A stretch of DNA of 64,000 nucleotides from Hermatobates lingyangjiaoensis (taxonomy: Eukaryota; Arthropoda; Insecta; Hemiptera; Hermatobatidae), in assembly GCA_026182355.1 (NCBI GenBank), contig JAPFBL010000047.1, forward strand, positions 1,674,001 through 1,738,000. The letters run 5' to 3'. Positions 44,110 to 55,572 of this stretch are shown here, one piece after another (the first letter of the stretch is position 1; every line of letters starts with the position of its first letter). The notes below the pieces were generated by a model. It had not been told where the DNA came from. It ran no database searches and saw only the letters and a list, made by a program, of their open reading frames with translations. The translations under genes and the position numbers were made by a program.

Positions 44110-44152
44110 GACTAAGATCTTTCAACCGTAACAAGCGGTCTTCGTCAGAGTC
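44110..44152 (-). ncRNA. Minimal hammerhead ribozyme motif, family A
   Basis: Complete 43-nt motif on the minus strand, identical in its core to 27798-27840. Confidence 0.7.
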
Positions 44153-44758
44153 AAAAACCCAACTGAACACTAGATGCAGAAAACATCTGGTGAGGAGTTG
44201 AGAAAAGTGGGAGGGAAGAGTGGTATTTTAGAAGGGTGAAAGCACAGGAAAGGACTAATGTCCAGAAAGGGATGTTTGGGGAAACAAAGGAGTGTAGTAA
44301 GAAAGAGTAAAAAACTATCCGCTAGCTGTCAACCCTCTTTGAAGAGGCTATTACCCTCGTGACGAGAGTATCAAGTTTGAAGAGACCGTTACTAATGTTT
44401 ATAATATTAGATCTATTAAATTTAATTAGAGACGATTCAATAATATTATTGAATTATTTTTAATAAATTATTGAATCGTCTCTAATTAAATTTAATAGAT
44501 CTAATATTATAAACATTAGTAACGGTCTCTTCAAACTTGATACTTTCGTCACGAGGGTAATAGCCTCTTCAAAGAGGGTTGACAGCTAGCGGATAGTTTT
44601 TTACATTTTCTTACTGTACTCCTTTGTTTCCCCAAACATCCCTTTCTGGACATTAGTCCTTTCCTGTGCTTTCACCCTTTTAAAATACCACTCTTCCCTC
44701 CCACTCTTCTCAACTCCTCACCAGATGTTTTCTGCATCTAGTGTTCAGTTGGGTTTTT

Positions 44759-44801
44759 GACTCTGATGAAGACCCCTTGTTACGGTTGAAAGATCTTAGT
44801 C
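44759..44801 (+). ncRNA. Minimal hammerhead ribozyme motif, family A
   Basis: Complete motif with CTGATGA (44763-44769) instead of CTGACGA. Stem II is 4 bp (GACC/GGTT) because its last pair is C-C. GAA, AGATCT, T and stem I GACT/AGTC are kept. Confidence 0.65.
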
Positions 44802-44880
44802 TTGTTTTCCCATTTCTTATTGTGGTTTGATCATTGATTGTTGTTTCACGTGTTTATCTGAAATCTTTTTATATTCTTAT

Positions 44881-45595
44881 ATATATTTAGAAATATAAAT
44901 AGAAAAATATATTTTTAAACATAGAAATATATGGATTATTTATAATAAATAATATATAATAATAAATAATAATTTATATATAATAAAGTATTATTATTTA
45001 CTATTAATAAAATATATTTATTATTGTTATCCATTGCCAAAGATCATGATCACCTCACTGAATATCATTCATAGTAGTTCGAACAGGTGACCAAAAAACT
45101 TATAATAATTAACTTAAGGGGATTTTTGCCTAAAAAAAGAAAGAGGTATATATTATGATTAGTGCAACAATTTATTGTGTGTTATTTACCCACTAGTGTA
45201 TTAACAACACAAAATTAAATTTCCACACATCTTCTATATGGAGACTTAATTTTCTCGTGTTGTTTCAAGTTTTATACATATTTCACAATATTTTTGGTAT
45301 ATTTCAATAATGAAAAATAATGTTTGTAAATAAACCAAATGATTTAAATTAATTAAACTATGTGAATATAATAACCTGTTTTATTGCTCACAACAATCTC
45401 AGGGAAGTTACAACAGTGTTGCCATTACCCACATCTTTCCTCCTTTATAATATTATGTTATAACTAATAACAATTTTCCTGATAAATTTAAAACTATTCA
45501 CTCATAAAGAATTTAGAATTACTTAAACACAATTACACATTATCTTACAATTGATTTTGCTGATACATTTCTAAGTATTCAAACTTAAACATTTT
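44881..45595. other. Stretch without a recognised gene
   Basis: At 45155-45280, GTGTGTTATTTACCCACTAG and TATATGGAGACTTAATTTTC recall the outer flanks of family F (21121, 31438), so a decayed family F fragment is possible. Otherwise AT-rich. Confidence 0.35.
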
Positions 45596-45850
45596 TATGC
45601 GTGTGGGTATGTGGGTGTAAATTTGTGTGTGTGTGTGTGTGTGTGTGGGTATGTGTGGTGTGTGTGTGTGCGCGTCTGTGTGTGTGTATGCGTGTATGTA
45701 TGTGTATATACGTGAAAGTGTGTGCATGTGTATTTACTTTTTTGTTGGTAATGTATATGTAAGTATGTATGTGTGTTTATGTATATGAGAGTGGATGTAT
45801 GTATGTGTGTATGCGTTTGCGTTTCATGGGTGTGAGAGAGAAAGAGAGTG
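45596..45850. repeat. GT-rich low-complexity tract
   Basis: Imperfect GT/TATG repeats (GTGTGTGTGT, GTATGTATGTGTG), ending in GAGAGAGAAAGAGAGTG. The histidine/threonine-rich minus-strand frame is an artefact of the repeat. Confidence 0.9.
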
Positions 45851-47784
45851 AAGAGAGACTATTGAAAGGAGGGGCTGAAAATGAAGGAATCAGATTGCCT
45901 TGGTGAATAAAGCGCACGCCGGCTAGGGATTCCAGGCCCTCTTTATGGCAATCTAATATCAGTTATGTGGTGCTCTCTAACACCACAAGGAATTAGATTT
46001 ATATCGAATCAGGTTTCTGAAAAATAACACTCTTAGTATTCAGCCCTTCCACACCTTACTAAATATCCCTCATTTTTTATATATTCTATTTCTACAACAC
46101 TCTTCTTCCTTGCCAAGATATTTGATAGCTACAAAAGGCTTATACATTTATAATTTTCTTTTGCCATGCACGAAGTAAAAAAGAAAATGTATTTTCCAGC
46201 CCTAAAACTTATCTTGAACATTATAATTGAAAACCGGCTTATTGAAGACTAGATAATAAAAATCGCAGATATCAATTTAGTTGATATTCGTTACTTTTTT
46301 ATTTAGTGAATTTAAAATATTAATCGAGTAGCCGGGACTAAATCTCGCTTAATCAGATAGTTGAATTCAATTTCTATTATTAGTTAATCTATTTTCCATC
46401 TATTTAATGAATATTTAGCCTATATTAGAAGTCAAGCTGAGAGGGTAGTAATTTTTAATAGAACTTTTTATCTCCTTTTTTAAACAACAATATTATATTA
46501 GAGTGCACCATTGGGTTGGTATCGTTTTAGTACCTATAATTTTATTGAACAATAGACTCAGAGGCTTAGATATTTCCTCTGAAAATAGTTTAATCCCTTT
46601 ATTTGAAATTAAGTCATGTCCTGGTGTTTTTTCTAGATAGAGTCAAAAAGCTTGCCAATTATTGATGAAATATAATAAAGATTACCATTATGCTGATTGT
46701 TTGTTATCAAACTCCTGCTAGGGTTTTAGACACATATTTCACAGTTATACTCGTATATTCTGAAAGAACATAAACGAAGCTACTTGAAAATGTGTGTTTG
46801 AATTGACATATGTATGTGTGCATCATACACAGGAGTTTACTAGTTTTTTTTTTAAATTACTTTAAGAGGCCACACTATATGTGTATAAACTACTAAGAAA
46901 TAACATAAACATCAAAAAGTTCTATGTGAATAATTTTTTTAGGTTTTTACACCAGCAAACAACCAAGAGATAATGTGAGATTACATAATAGATGACCGAT
47001 TGCATTCTCTATATCTATCATTCAAGATATTGTTTTTCTACTAAACGCTCTTTTTCATTTAAGTACTTAAAATCGTATACAAGTATAAAAGTTTAGAATT
47101 AAAGTTCGCCATTTGTTTACGTTTTGCCGTTCAATTCGCTGTGATGAAAGCATTCTTAGAAAACTGTTTTAAATTTACTTTAGGATATGATTATGTCCCA
47201 TTCATTCGCCTGATGAAATTACAAGCCGCATGTTAATTAATAATGACTAATTTAAAAGCAAACATTAGAAGGCTTTCACAATTTGTGCTGTTCTAGACTG
47301 GAAAGTTTAGTTCATTTTTTATTTAGCAACCTTTTTAGTAATGGGCAAACCATATTACCGGATTAAGGGTATATTATTCTTTCACATAAATAGATATAAC
47401 CATATATCCATTATCCATTATCCATTAGTATGAATTGTATATTCTATTATTTGATACAATAATCTTTAAAAAACAGTGATTTGAAATGTATATTAGACAT
47501 TCTACATACAGCAATGACATTAGTACCAATAATATAAGTGAATAATAGTAATATTATTATTATTATTATTATACATACTATTTTTTACACAAGTAAAATT
47601 GGGGTTGTCAGCCAATTCTTTCCTAAAAAAATGTTTGCACAAGCTAAAACAATTCATCTCATTAGTTAAAAGTGCTGTCTTGAATCAGTTTGAAAATAAT
47701 GGGGTGCATCATACCAGTTAAGGAAGCTGCAAACTCTAATGTTCTCAAGCATTTTACGTTTTAGTCAAAGTAGCATTAATGCCT
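45851..47784. other. Stretch without a recognised gene
   Basis: AT-rich with some more complex blocks (45890-46000; 47180-47270). A (TTA)n run lies at 47549-47572. No gene is recognised. Confidence 0.4.
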
Positions 47785-48290
47785 TTAATGAACATCTGTA
47801 ATCGTTACTGGTATGATCGGTACCATTGGTATAAACGCTGCTACGGATGTGGTCCCTATGACGGAGGTGATCTCATTATTTCTGTCATGGGTATAATCTC
47901 TATCACGAGTGTTACCTTTGCCATGTGTTTGACTTCTCCCTCGTGAGTAATCTTTATTATTGGTATGATCTGTGGTATGGGTGTAATCTCTGCTGCTGAT
48001 GTGATCTTTGCCATTGGTGTGACATTTACGACTGCTGTGGCATCTGCCATTAGTGTGGTCTCTGTTACGCGTATGATCTCTTCCAAGTGTGTCACCTCTC
48101 CTTCCAGTGTTATATCTTCCACTAGTGTAATCTCTGTTACGCATATAATCTCTCCTCACTACTGTGATCTTTGCCGTGGATATGATGTCTGTTACACGTA
48201 TGATGTCTGCCAAGTGTATGATCCCTGCCTAGACTAGTGTGATCACTACTATGATTTCAACCATGAATGTGATCTTTGTCACTACTTCCA
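47785..48290 (-). repeat. Degenerate 15-bp minisatellite, open in several frames
   Basis: Units close to GTGTGATCTCTGCCA repeat with a period of about 15 bp. Because 15 is a multiple of 3, frames stay open: on the minus strand 142 codons read as near pentapeptide repeats (RDHTN, GRDHT, NGKDH, SRDYT), with other frames open for 88-90 codons. No start context, intron signals or second domain is visible. I consider it a minisatellite rather than a gene, though a repeat-domain exon cannot be excluded. Confidence 0.7.
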
Positions 48291-49632
48291 AACACCTATT
48301 CTCATATGAAAGTGAGGTCACAAAGAAATACTGCTAACCACAATTATTCCAAAACAGAGTAGAAAAGTTAAAACACTTTTAAGGGAATCTGCAATTTAGT
48401 TTCATACGTAAACAAGAAACTTCAAATGCTTTTCAAAGCAAAGAATGGCTTTGTATATATTTCTATAACAATAAATATAGCTTTGCAATATTAACTAGAA
48501 AATAATATTCACCCCCACCTCGTCAACCTTTTGTATCCTCGATTAGTTTGTCCACATTTCTTTCTACCTTCAGAGAATGTTATTAACTAACTGAGTATTT
48601 TAGTCAAGTTGTCTCATATTTATAACAAACCATTTATTTTTTATTCGATTGCCTACACGAAAACCTATTTGAATAACTATTGAACATTTTAAAGTTCAAT
48701 GTCTCACCATATCCATTATTAAATTTTTGCAAGAGTCATAAAATAAGTAGTCTAATAAATAATATTGGTATGCAGTAACCTCAAAGCTGATATGTGGTAT
48801 ACTGAGATTAAAACACTTTGTAAAGTAAGAAATAATTAGGACACTGGCCAGTGGATTAGAATTAATGAGGTAAGATTAAATTTTAATGCATCAGTCTTTA
48901 ACTCTTACTAAGATCATTGTGGTACTAACAATAATAGTATTTTATGATGTTTTTATGATTTTATCATTTTTTTTATTATATTTTTATGATTTTTAATATT
49001 TTTATTATTTCATTATTTTATAATTTTTATTATAAGTGTTAAAATGATAACCGTATTTTTCGATCTTCCAATTCAAAGAAAAGTAATTTATTTCCGTGTG
49101 AACTTTTACCTATTAATTTCCATTTTACTTATTTCAGTTAAAAAAAAATTTTTTTTTTACAAAATGATTAAGTCAGGATCGTTTTGAAAATGTATACGAA
49201 CAAAGATTCTATATATATATATATATTTACTATAATATTTTGTTTCAATATAAGTGTAACCAACCATACCTGCGTGTGCTAGTTATTAGAAACAATATAA
49301 CTATCTCGATACTTAGTTCATGATACATCTAGCCAAAAAAAAAATAAAGTAGTTTAATGAAAACAGTTTTATTATAAATGAATTAATTTAATACATCATT
49401 AAAACTTATGAATGGAAATGTATTTTCAAATCCTGAAACTAAATGTAATGCCACATTTAATGTATTTAGTTAACATTATCAGACAAACAATTAAGTTTGT
49501 CCAATATCTTCAGACAATTCCCTCTTTGAAAGACGAGTAACGCTGAAACTTGAAGTAGTCTGCTATAATTAAATTATTTCCCACTTAATAATATATGTAA
49601 TATTCAAATTATAAATTGTGGCATGATTGCTA
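48291..49632. other. AT-rich stretch without a recognised gene
   Basis: Contains a short TA run at about 49210-49226 and T/A homopolymers. Nothing recognised. Confidence 0.45.
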
Positions 49633-49797
49633 TTACCTTTTCCCTTAAGTCTGAGTCTTAGTTTTCTTAACTTTTCCTCAAGTCTGAGTATTAGCTTTAT
49701 TATCTTTCCCTTGTGTCTAAGTCTTAGTTTTATTACATTTTCCTTAAGTCTGACTCTTAGTTTTATTACCTTTGCCTTTTAGTCTGAGTCTTACTTC
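49633..49797. repeat. Degenerate 45-50-bp tandem repeat, about four copies
   Basis: AAGTCTGAGTCTTAGTTTT recurs with variation at about 49646, 49697, 49746 and 49795, separated by TTACCTTTTCCC-like sequence. Confidence 0.85.
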
Positions 49798-50444
49798 TTT
49801 GAAAAATAAAATTATGTACAAGAATAAAAATAACATGGACAGCAAATCATTAACTAATATCAGTAAATCTTTATGATTCAGTTATTCATCAAATAATTAA
49901 TATAAAAATTAAACAATTACAAATTAAGAAAACGTCGTACCTCATATATTGCAATAGTGATTGTTTGGATGCTTTGTTAGGTCACAAAAAAGAGTAAAAC
50001 GGAACACCCTTTCTTAATATGACATTCATTGACATATATTGAAAAAAATATTTCAGTTAAAAATTAATACCAGTTAAAAGATATTGTTAACAGTGGTACT
50101 GGACTGCTTGGCAATATCTTGTAGATCTAATAGGTAAGCCGTGAATAAGATGGACATATCGTAAATATTTCAGTGGGGGCTGGCATTTTCATTCAAAAGG
50201 TAAAATAGTTTTCAGCTTTCTAGTTAAATAATGTTACAAATAATCTGTTGGAAATTAACAACCTTATCATACTTATAACTTTTGTTTTGATATATCAGTT
50301 CAATATTTTACTTTTAATTAATCCAGAAAAGAAAGTTTTCAGTACAGGTTTTATTATTAAATATTTAATTGAAACAATAACTAAAACATTGAAAGTATGG
50401 TATAAAAGCTTGCTAAGCAAGTAGAAAAACAAACAATGAATTCA
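49798..50444. other. AT-rich stretch without a recognised gene
   Basis: Nothing recognised. Confidence 0.4.
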
Positions 50445-52410
50445 ACATTATTATTTTACTATGAGTAAAGTACAGGAAACATGAAAATCTCGAGATATTG
50501 GCGGATTCACATGATTTTAGGCCATTTGCATAAGTGCAATTGATGAATAGATAAAAAGTAAACAGATAAACGAGTTTTTGAACAACAGGGTCCAATTTAG
50601 TTTAAGCAGCTCAACAACTGAACTTATATTTTTAAGAAAACACTATGTCATCAATGGAAGGAGTTAAAAATATATAGAGAGTAATACTGAAGTAAGCTGT
50701 AACCAGTATCATATGAAGAACGAAGTCTCTCTGTATCGAAGGTTTAGCAGTTACTTTGGGAACATTTTATGTAAATACGAGGCAATCACCTTGAACAGAA
50801 TGAAGATCTTTAGCAAATTATGCCTAAAACAAATAGGAGTAAAAGAGTTCTGTAGGAACAATTATAATGTACACTAAAGAACTTAACATTGGAAGTTGAC
50901 TTTGGAAAGAGTCATAAGAGGCACTGTACTACAGACGTGGCTGTGGAGCGCACACGTCCTACGTGACTCAAGATTATAATGTACACTAAAGAACTTAACA
51001 TTGGAAGTTGACTTTGGAAAGAGTAATAAGAGGCACTGTACTATAGACGTGGCTGTGGAGCGCACACGTCCTACGTGACTCAAGATTATAATGTACACTA
51101 AAGAACTTAACATTGGAAGTTGACTTTGGAAAGAGTAATAAGAGGCACTGTACTATAGACGTGGCTGTGGAGCGCACACGTCCTACGTGACTCAAGATTA
51201 TAATGTACACTAAAGAACTTAACATTGGAAGTTGACTTTGGAAAGAGTAATAAGAGGCACTGTACTACAGACGTGGCTGTGGAGCGCACACGTCCTACGT
51301 GACTCAAGATTATAATGTACACTAAAGAACTTAACATTGGAAGTTGACTTTGGAAAGAGTAATAAGAGGCACTGTACTACAGACGTGGCTGTGGAGCGCA
51401 CACGTCCTACGTGACTCAAGATTATAATGTACACTAAAGAACTTAACATTGGAAGTTGGCTTTGGAAAGAGTAATAAGAGACACTGTACTATAGACGTGG
51501 CTGTGGAGCGCACACGTCCTACGTGACTCAAGATTATAATGTACACTAAAGAACTTAACATTGGAAGTTGACTTTGGAAAGAGTAATAAGAGGCACTGTA
51601 CTACAGACGTGGCTGTGGAGCGCACACGTCCTACGTGACTCAAGATTATAATGTACACTAAAGAACTTAACATTGGAAGTTGACTTTGGAAAGAGTAATA
51701 AGAGGCACTGTACTACAGACGTGGCTGTGGAGCGCACACGTCCTACGTGACTCAAGATTATAATGTACACTAAAGAACTTAACATTGGAAGTTGACTTTG
51801 GAAAGAGTAATAAGAGGCACTGTACTACAGACGTGGCTGTGGAGCGCACACGTCCTACGTGACTCAAGATTATAATGTACACTAAAGAACTTAACATTGG
51901 AAGTTGACTTTGGAAAGAGTAATAAGAGACACTGTACTATAGACGTGGCTGTGGAGCGCACACGTCCTACGTGACTCAAGATTATAATGTACACTAAAGA
52001 ACTTAACATTGGAAGTTGACTTTGGAAAGAGTAATAAGAGGCACTGTACTACAGACGTGGCTGTGGAGCGCACACGTCCTACGTGACTCAAGATTATAAT
52101 GTACACTAAAGAACTTAACATTGGAAGTTGGCTTTGGAAAGAGTAATAAGAGACACTGTACTATAGACGTGGCTGTGGAGCGCACACGTCCTACGTGACT
52201 CAAGCCCTCATATCAATGATAGTGATAACATGTCCAAATGATCAATAATTTAATGTTTGTTATTATAATTCTAAAATTAATAATGTCATATGTAAACAAA
52301 TTACATAATTATTTACTATCAATAACCGAAACTGAATTGGTGGTTAACAGGCTCATATACTGTTTTCTTATAGTAAAGTTCAGTGTAAGCCATTATCTAT
52401 TTTTTTTTAA
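50445..52410 (+). mobile_element. Probable R element carrying a satellite array
   Basis: The start (about 50456: TTACTATGAGTAAAGTAC, then AAAATCTCGAGATATTGGCG) matches the start of the R copy at 55573 (CTATAAGTAAAGTATAG, then CGATCTCGAGATTTTGACGG). The end (about 52366-52410: CTTATAGTAAAGTTCAGTGT then AAGCCATT) matches the R tail. Between them lies the 112-bp array and little else, so the body differs from the other R copies. Confidence 0.45.
50861..52204. repeat. 112-bp satellite, exactly 12 tandem units
   Basis: 1344 bp equal 12 x 112. Units begin ATTATAATGTACACTAAAGA and are more GC-rich than their surroundings (GTGGCTGTGGAGCGCACACG). They differ at only a few sites. Units 6 and 12 share the same three variants (GGCTTT, AGACAC, ACTATAG), and unit 10 shares two of them. 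The repeated 76-codon minus-strand frames come from the 112-bp period crossing reading frames and are not genes. Confidence 0.98.
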
Positions 52411-55400
52411 TTTTTTGTTATCATGTTTAAACTAGATTGATAATTATCAGGATAACATCATTTTTTAGTCGTTTTCAAGCAGCTTAACTTTTCAGCATGT
52501 GTTTTAAATATTTTTCTTGTCCATATAAAAACATGTTAAATATTAATTTATTTGTGTAAACATTTTTTTTTATGTTCAACCTGCTATAATCACTGTTTGT
52601 GGAGACTTCATTTAAGGTTTTCATACTGTTTTTACCCATTGTACTTGTTAACCTTATCTCCCATAAGAACTAATTTAAAAAGAACATTTATTAAGTTATA
52701 AACTCCATAAATTTTGCTATCTACACTTTCACAAGTTTTCTGCTGCAAGTAGTTTTGATTATTGTTTTAGACATTATTTGGCTAAACATAGGTAAGTAAA
52801 TAGGTATGCACTAAACTATACTGTGATTACAAAAAATTATCTGATTCTACTTTATATTTAAAATTCAATAGAAATATAATCATTTACAAATGTTTTGCTG
52901 ATAAAAAATTTATGAAGAGAGAAAAGAATTATTTAATTACAAGTTAACTATATAAAATATAAATTGGCCGTGAAAGTAGACATATAAATAGATAAGAGAG
53001 GATATAAGAAGGGCGAAGGTGGCGTCTCTAGGGAGGCCAATGAATAATAGATGCAGATGAAGAAGAAGGAGGGGGTGAGAAAAGAGTCAGGTCGAGGGAG
53101 CGGGGTGAAATGAAACCCACCCTATAACTCATTTTCCCCCACCATCCAAAATAATACTTCCGTTTTCCATATATTCAATCTCCATTCTAATAAAGGGGTG
53201 GGATGAGACCCAGCTTGAATCCAATTTGAGAGAGGAGTCTGTTTATTTATCACAAAAAAATATCCACTTAGAGAAATAATTTTCCTTTTCTGATTGCTTA
53301 ACTTTTTTTTTTATTTTTATTTAATGTATGCTATTTAGAAACCTAAGAGAAAAATAATTGATTGTAATAGCGTGTATTCTAGATTTTTGAAAACAATTAT
53401 TCATTAATTTGAAATGTGTTGTAGGTTGGAGTCAGTAAGAGAGAGTAAGATGGTTTCTTTGAGAGAGAGAAAGAGAGAGAGAGCAATGGAGTCCATTTGG
53501 TAAATTACCAGCAAGTCGAATATAGAGCCTTTCAGGAAATACCAGGCACCCTTCGTTTTGCCTCAAGGGAGGTAGTTGTAGTAGAACCAGTATGAGAGCT
53601 GTTTGGCAAGTTGATATTGAGAGAGAGTGAGCGCGCGAGAGAGTGAGAGAGTGTGATTGAGAGAGTGTATATTCCCTTGTGTCGACACTAAGATATATCA
53701 ACTGTGAAAAGAACCGTGCAACACTGCGTGTGTCCCATCATCTCCTTTGTCTCTTAATGAAATCTATTTAAAATTGTCTAATAATAATTAATAAATTAGA
53801 TTTTCCTACATCATTTCAACTTTTACAGTTACTAATGTAGTAATAATGAAGTCTTTAGAGTACAATACCAGCAATTACTGTAAAATTCTATCTCAAAATG
53901 ATGTTTTGAACACTTTTTTTAAAGCTCACATGATCACATGTGTCTCAAATGAAATTATTTTTATTCAAACAAAAATAAATAAATCTCAGATGACTTTATT
54001 CCAATTTCAAATTATAACTTAGTCAATTAACGAAAAAAATATCAATAGCTCACAAAAAGAAGTATTACAAATCAATAAACTGATATTCATTTCACATAGA
54101 ACATTTTTTTCTACATTTTTTTGTTAAAAGCCGAATAACTTATAAACTTTATAAAAGATTACAAAAAAGTCATGGTTTATAATTCCACAAAATTTACAAC
54201 AATATTTCAATTTTAATAACCAACCTTCCAAACAAATACTAAAAGTATTTAATATCACAATATATTAACTTCTGGAATGCATTCATACTTTTTTCAGTTT
54301 ATTTCAATGAAAAGATTTTTAAATTTCCAAACCATTTAATAGGTTTTATTGAAATTTGTGGTTTTAATGATTAGATCAAAGCAATCCATGATTTAATTAA
54401 AATGGATTCACTTGCCTTATACCGTATGTTTTAGTATTCTGAAATTAAAAGTATTTTAATTACTTCGTATTGATCAAAATTTTTAGAATATTTTTATTAT
54501 TCTTTATTTATTTAAAACTTTCACCAAATTAATGACATTTGTGAATTTCTAATTTGATATAATTATTGATTATTTGTGTGTAAAAGTTTTCTCCAAGGAT
54601 AAAAAATGTTTATTACGTACTTATTTTGATCATCAATACATCATTCGTTATCATTCGTTATATGAATCTATCACCAAGAGTAATTTGAAAAGAGTTTGAA
54701 ATTTAAACTTCAAAATTACTTGTTTAGCTTCACTGCTCTTTTAAGGAGTCAATTATAGTCAATTCCAAAAAGTTATAATTGCATGTTATTTATCTTTTAC
54801 ATTGATTGCAACCAGCTGTAAGCAATGAACTGCAAATGATGAAGTGCAAATGTTTGCACTTTGTACTTTTGCAGACTATCATATCTACAGGGGAGTTATT
54901 CAGAGACTGTTTGGCTAAATGTTTTGATACATTGCACTGTGGGAAATGCTATTTTAATGTTTGTTGGATAATCTAACTACAACAACCAGAAATGACCATA
55001 TGCAAAGAATAATTAGAAAATAAAATATTTGTTCGCATATTTTTTTGCGTTGTCCTTTTACTTTTTTAGTTAATATCTTTTTTAACGAATTATTAGTACC
55101 ACAGGTTACTGCATTCTTTAATGATGGAACCGTCTCAACTTGTACTATGGCGTTGGAGTTGTTGAACAGTTTTGGGCCGTTGTCTATCTCTAACAGGAAA
55201 TACTTTTCTTATTACAATAACCAGAATCTTAATTTCTCCTGAAAAGAAAATAATATAAGTAAAGCTTTATGTTTGAATGACGTAAACAATATAGCTATGG
55301 TGATAGTTATGGTAGGTGGTAAATATAAGATGTCATGTCGAATTCCTACTTTTGTTCATTGGCATGCTTCAATCATAACATGGAACAAGGCAGCAGAGGT

Positions 55401-55572
55401 TCATGTTCGTGATACCCATGGCCAAAATCTCTTTTTTCGTACCTACTCAAGCTGATAATGTATGAAGCTTTGTATTTACAGTATTTTCTACTTGGCATTA
55501 GCAATCACAACCTCATCATTTTGCAAAAACTCTTTATTTTCGTGATGACTTGATCACCATGGTTATATAATT
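52411..55572. other. Stretch without a recognised gene
   Basis: Contains a purine-rich block at 52975-53110, GA-rich low-complexity runs at about 53455-53490 and 53615-53670, and a TGTTTGTGGAGACTTCATTT segment at 52593 reminiscent of family F flanks. Short frames at 55045-55455 have no domain I know. Confidence 0.4.

Larger units (their letters stand above)
44056..44880. mobile_element. Long family A PLE palindrome
   Basis: Left arm about 44072-44450 and right arm about 44462-44850 are inverted and nearly identical. The centre is AT-rich (AATAATATTATTGAATTATT). From the centre outward each arm has about 290 bp without a convincing ORF, the hammerhead, and the family A end. No TA run is present at the left, where the unit begins inside TCTTATATC; the right reaches TATATTC. 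The arm sequence also occurs once at 27955-28240. It probably represents the 3' UTR of the family A element, upstream of which the endonuclease would be expected. Confidence 0.85.

Noticed and set aside
45545..45727. Histidine/threonine-rich ORF
   Set aside because: Translation of a GT-rich microsatellite.
47208..47230. CTGATGA in a complex block
   Set aside because: No stem II or GAA in reach; a chance heptamer.
50883..52203. Series of 76-codon minus-strand ORFs, all alike
   Set aside because: They recur every 112 bp because the satellite unit has few stops. The unit length is not a multiple of three and there is no sign of coding constraint.
50861..52204. Possible CRISPR array
   Set aside because: The repeats are head-to-tail without unique spacers, in a eukaryotic satellite context.
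53432..53701. Minus-strand ORF of 89 codons rich in S, L and H
   Set aside because: Largely the translation of GA-rich low-complexity runs.
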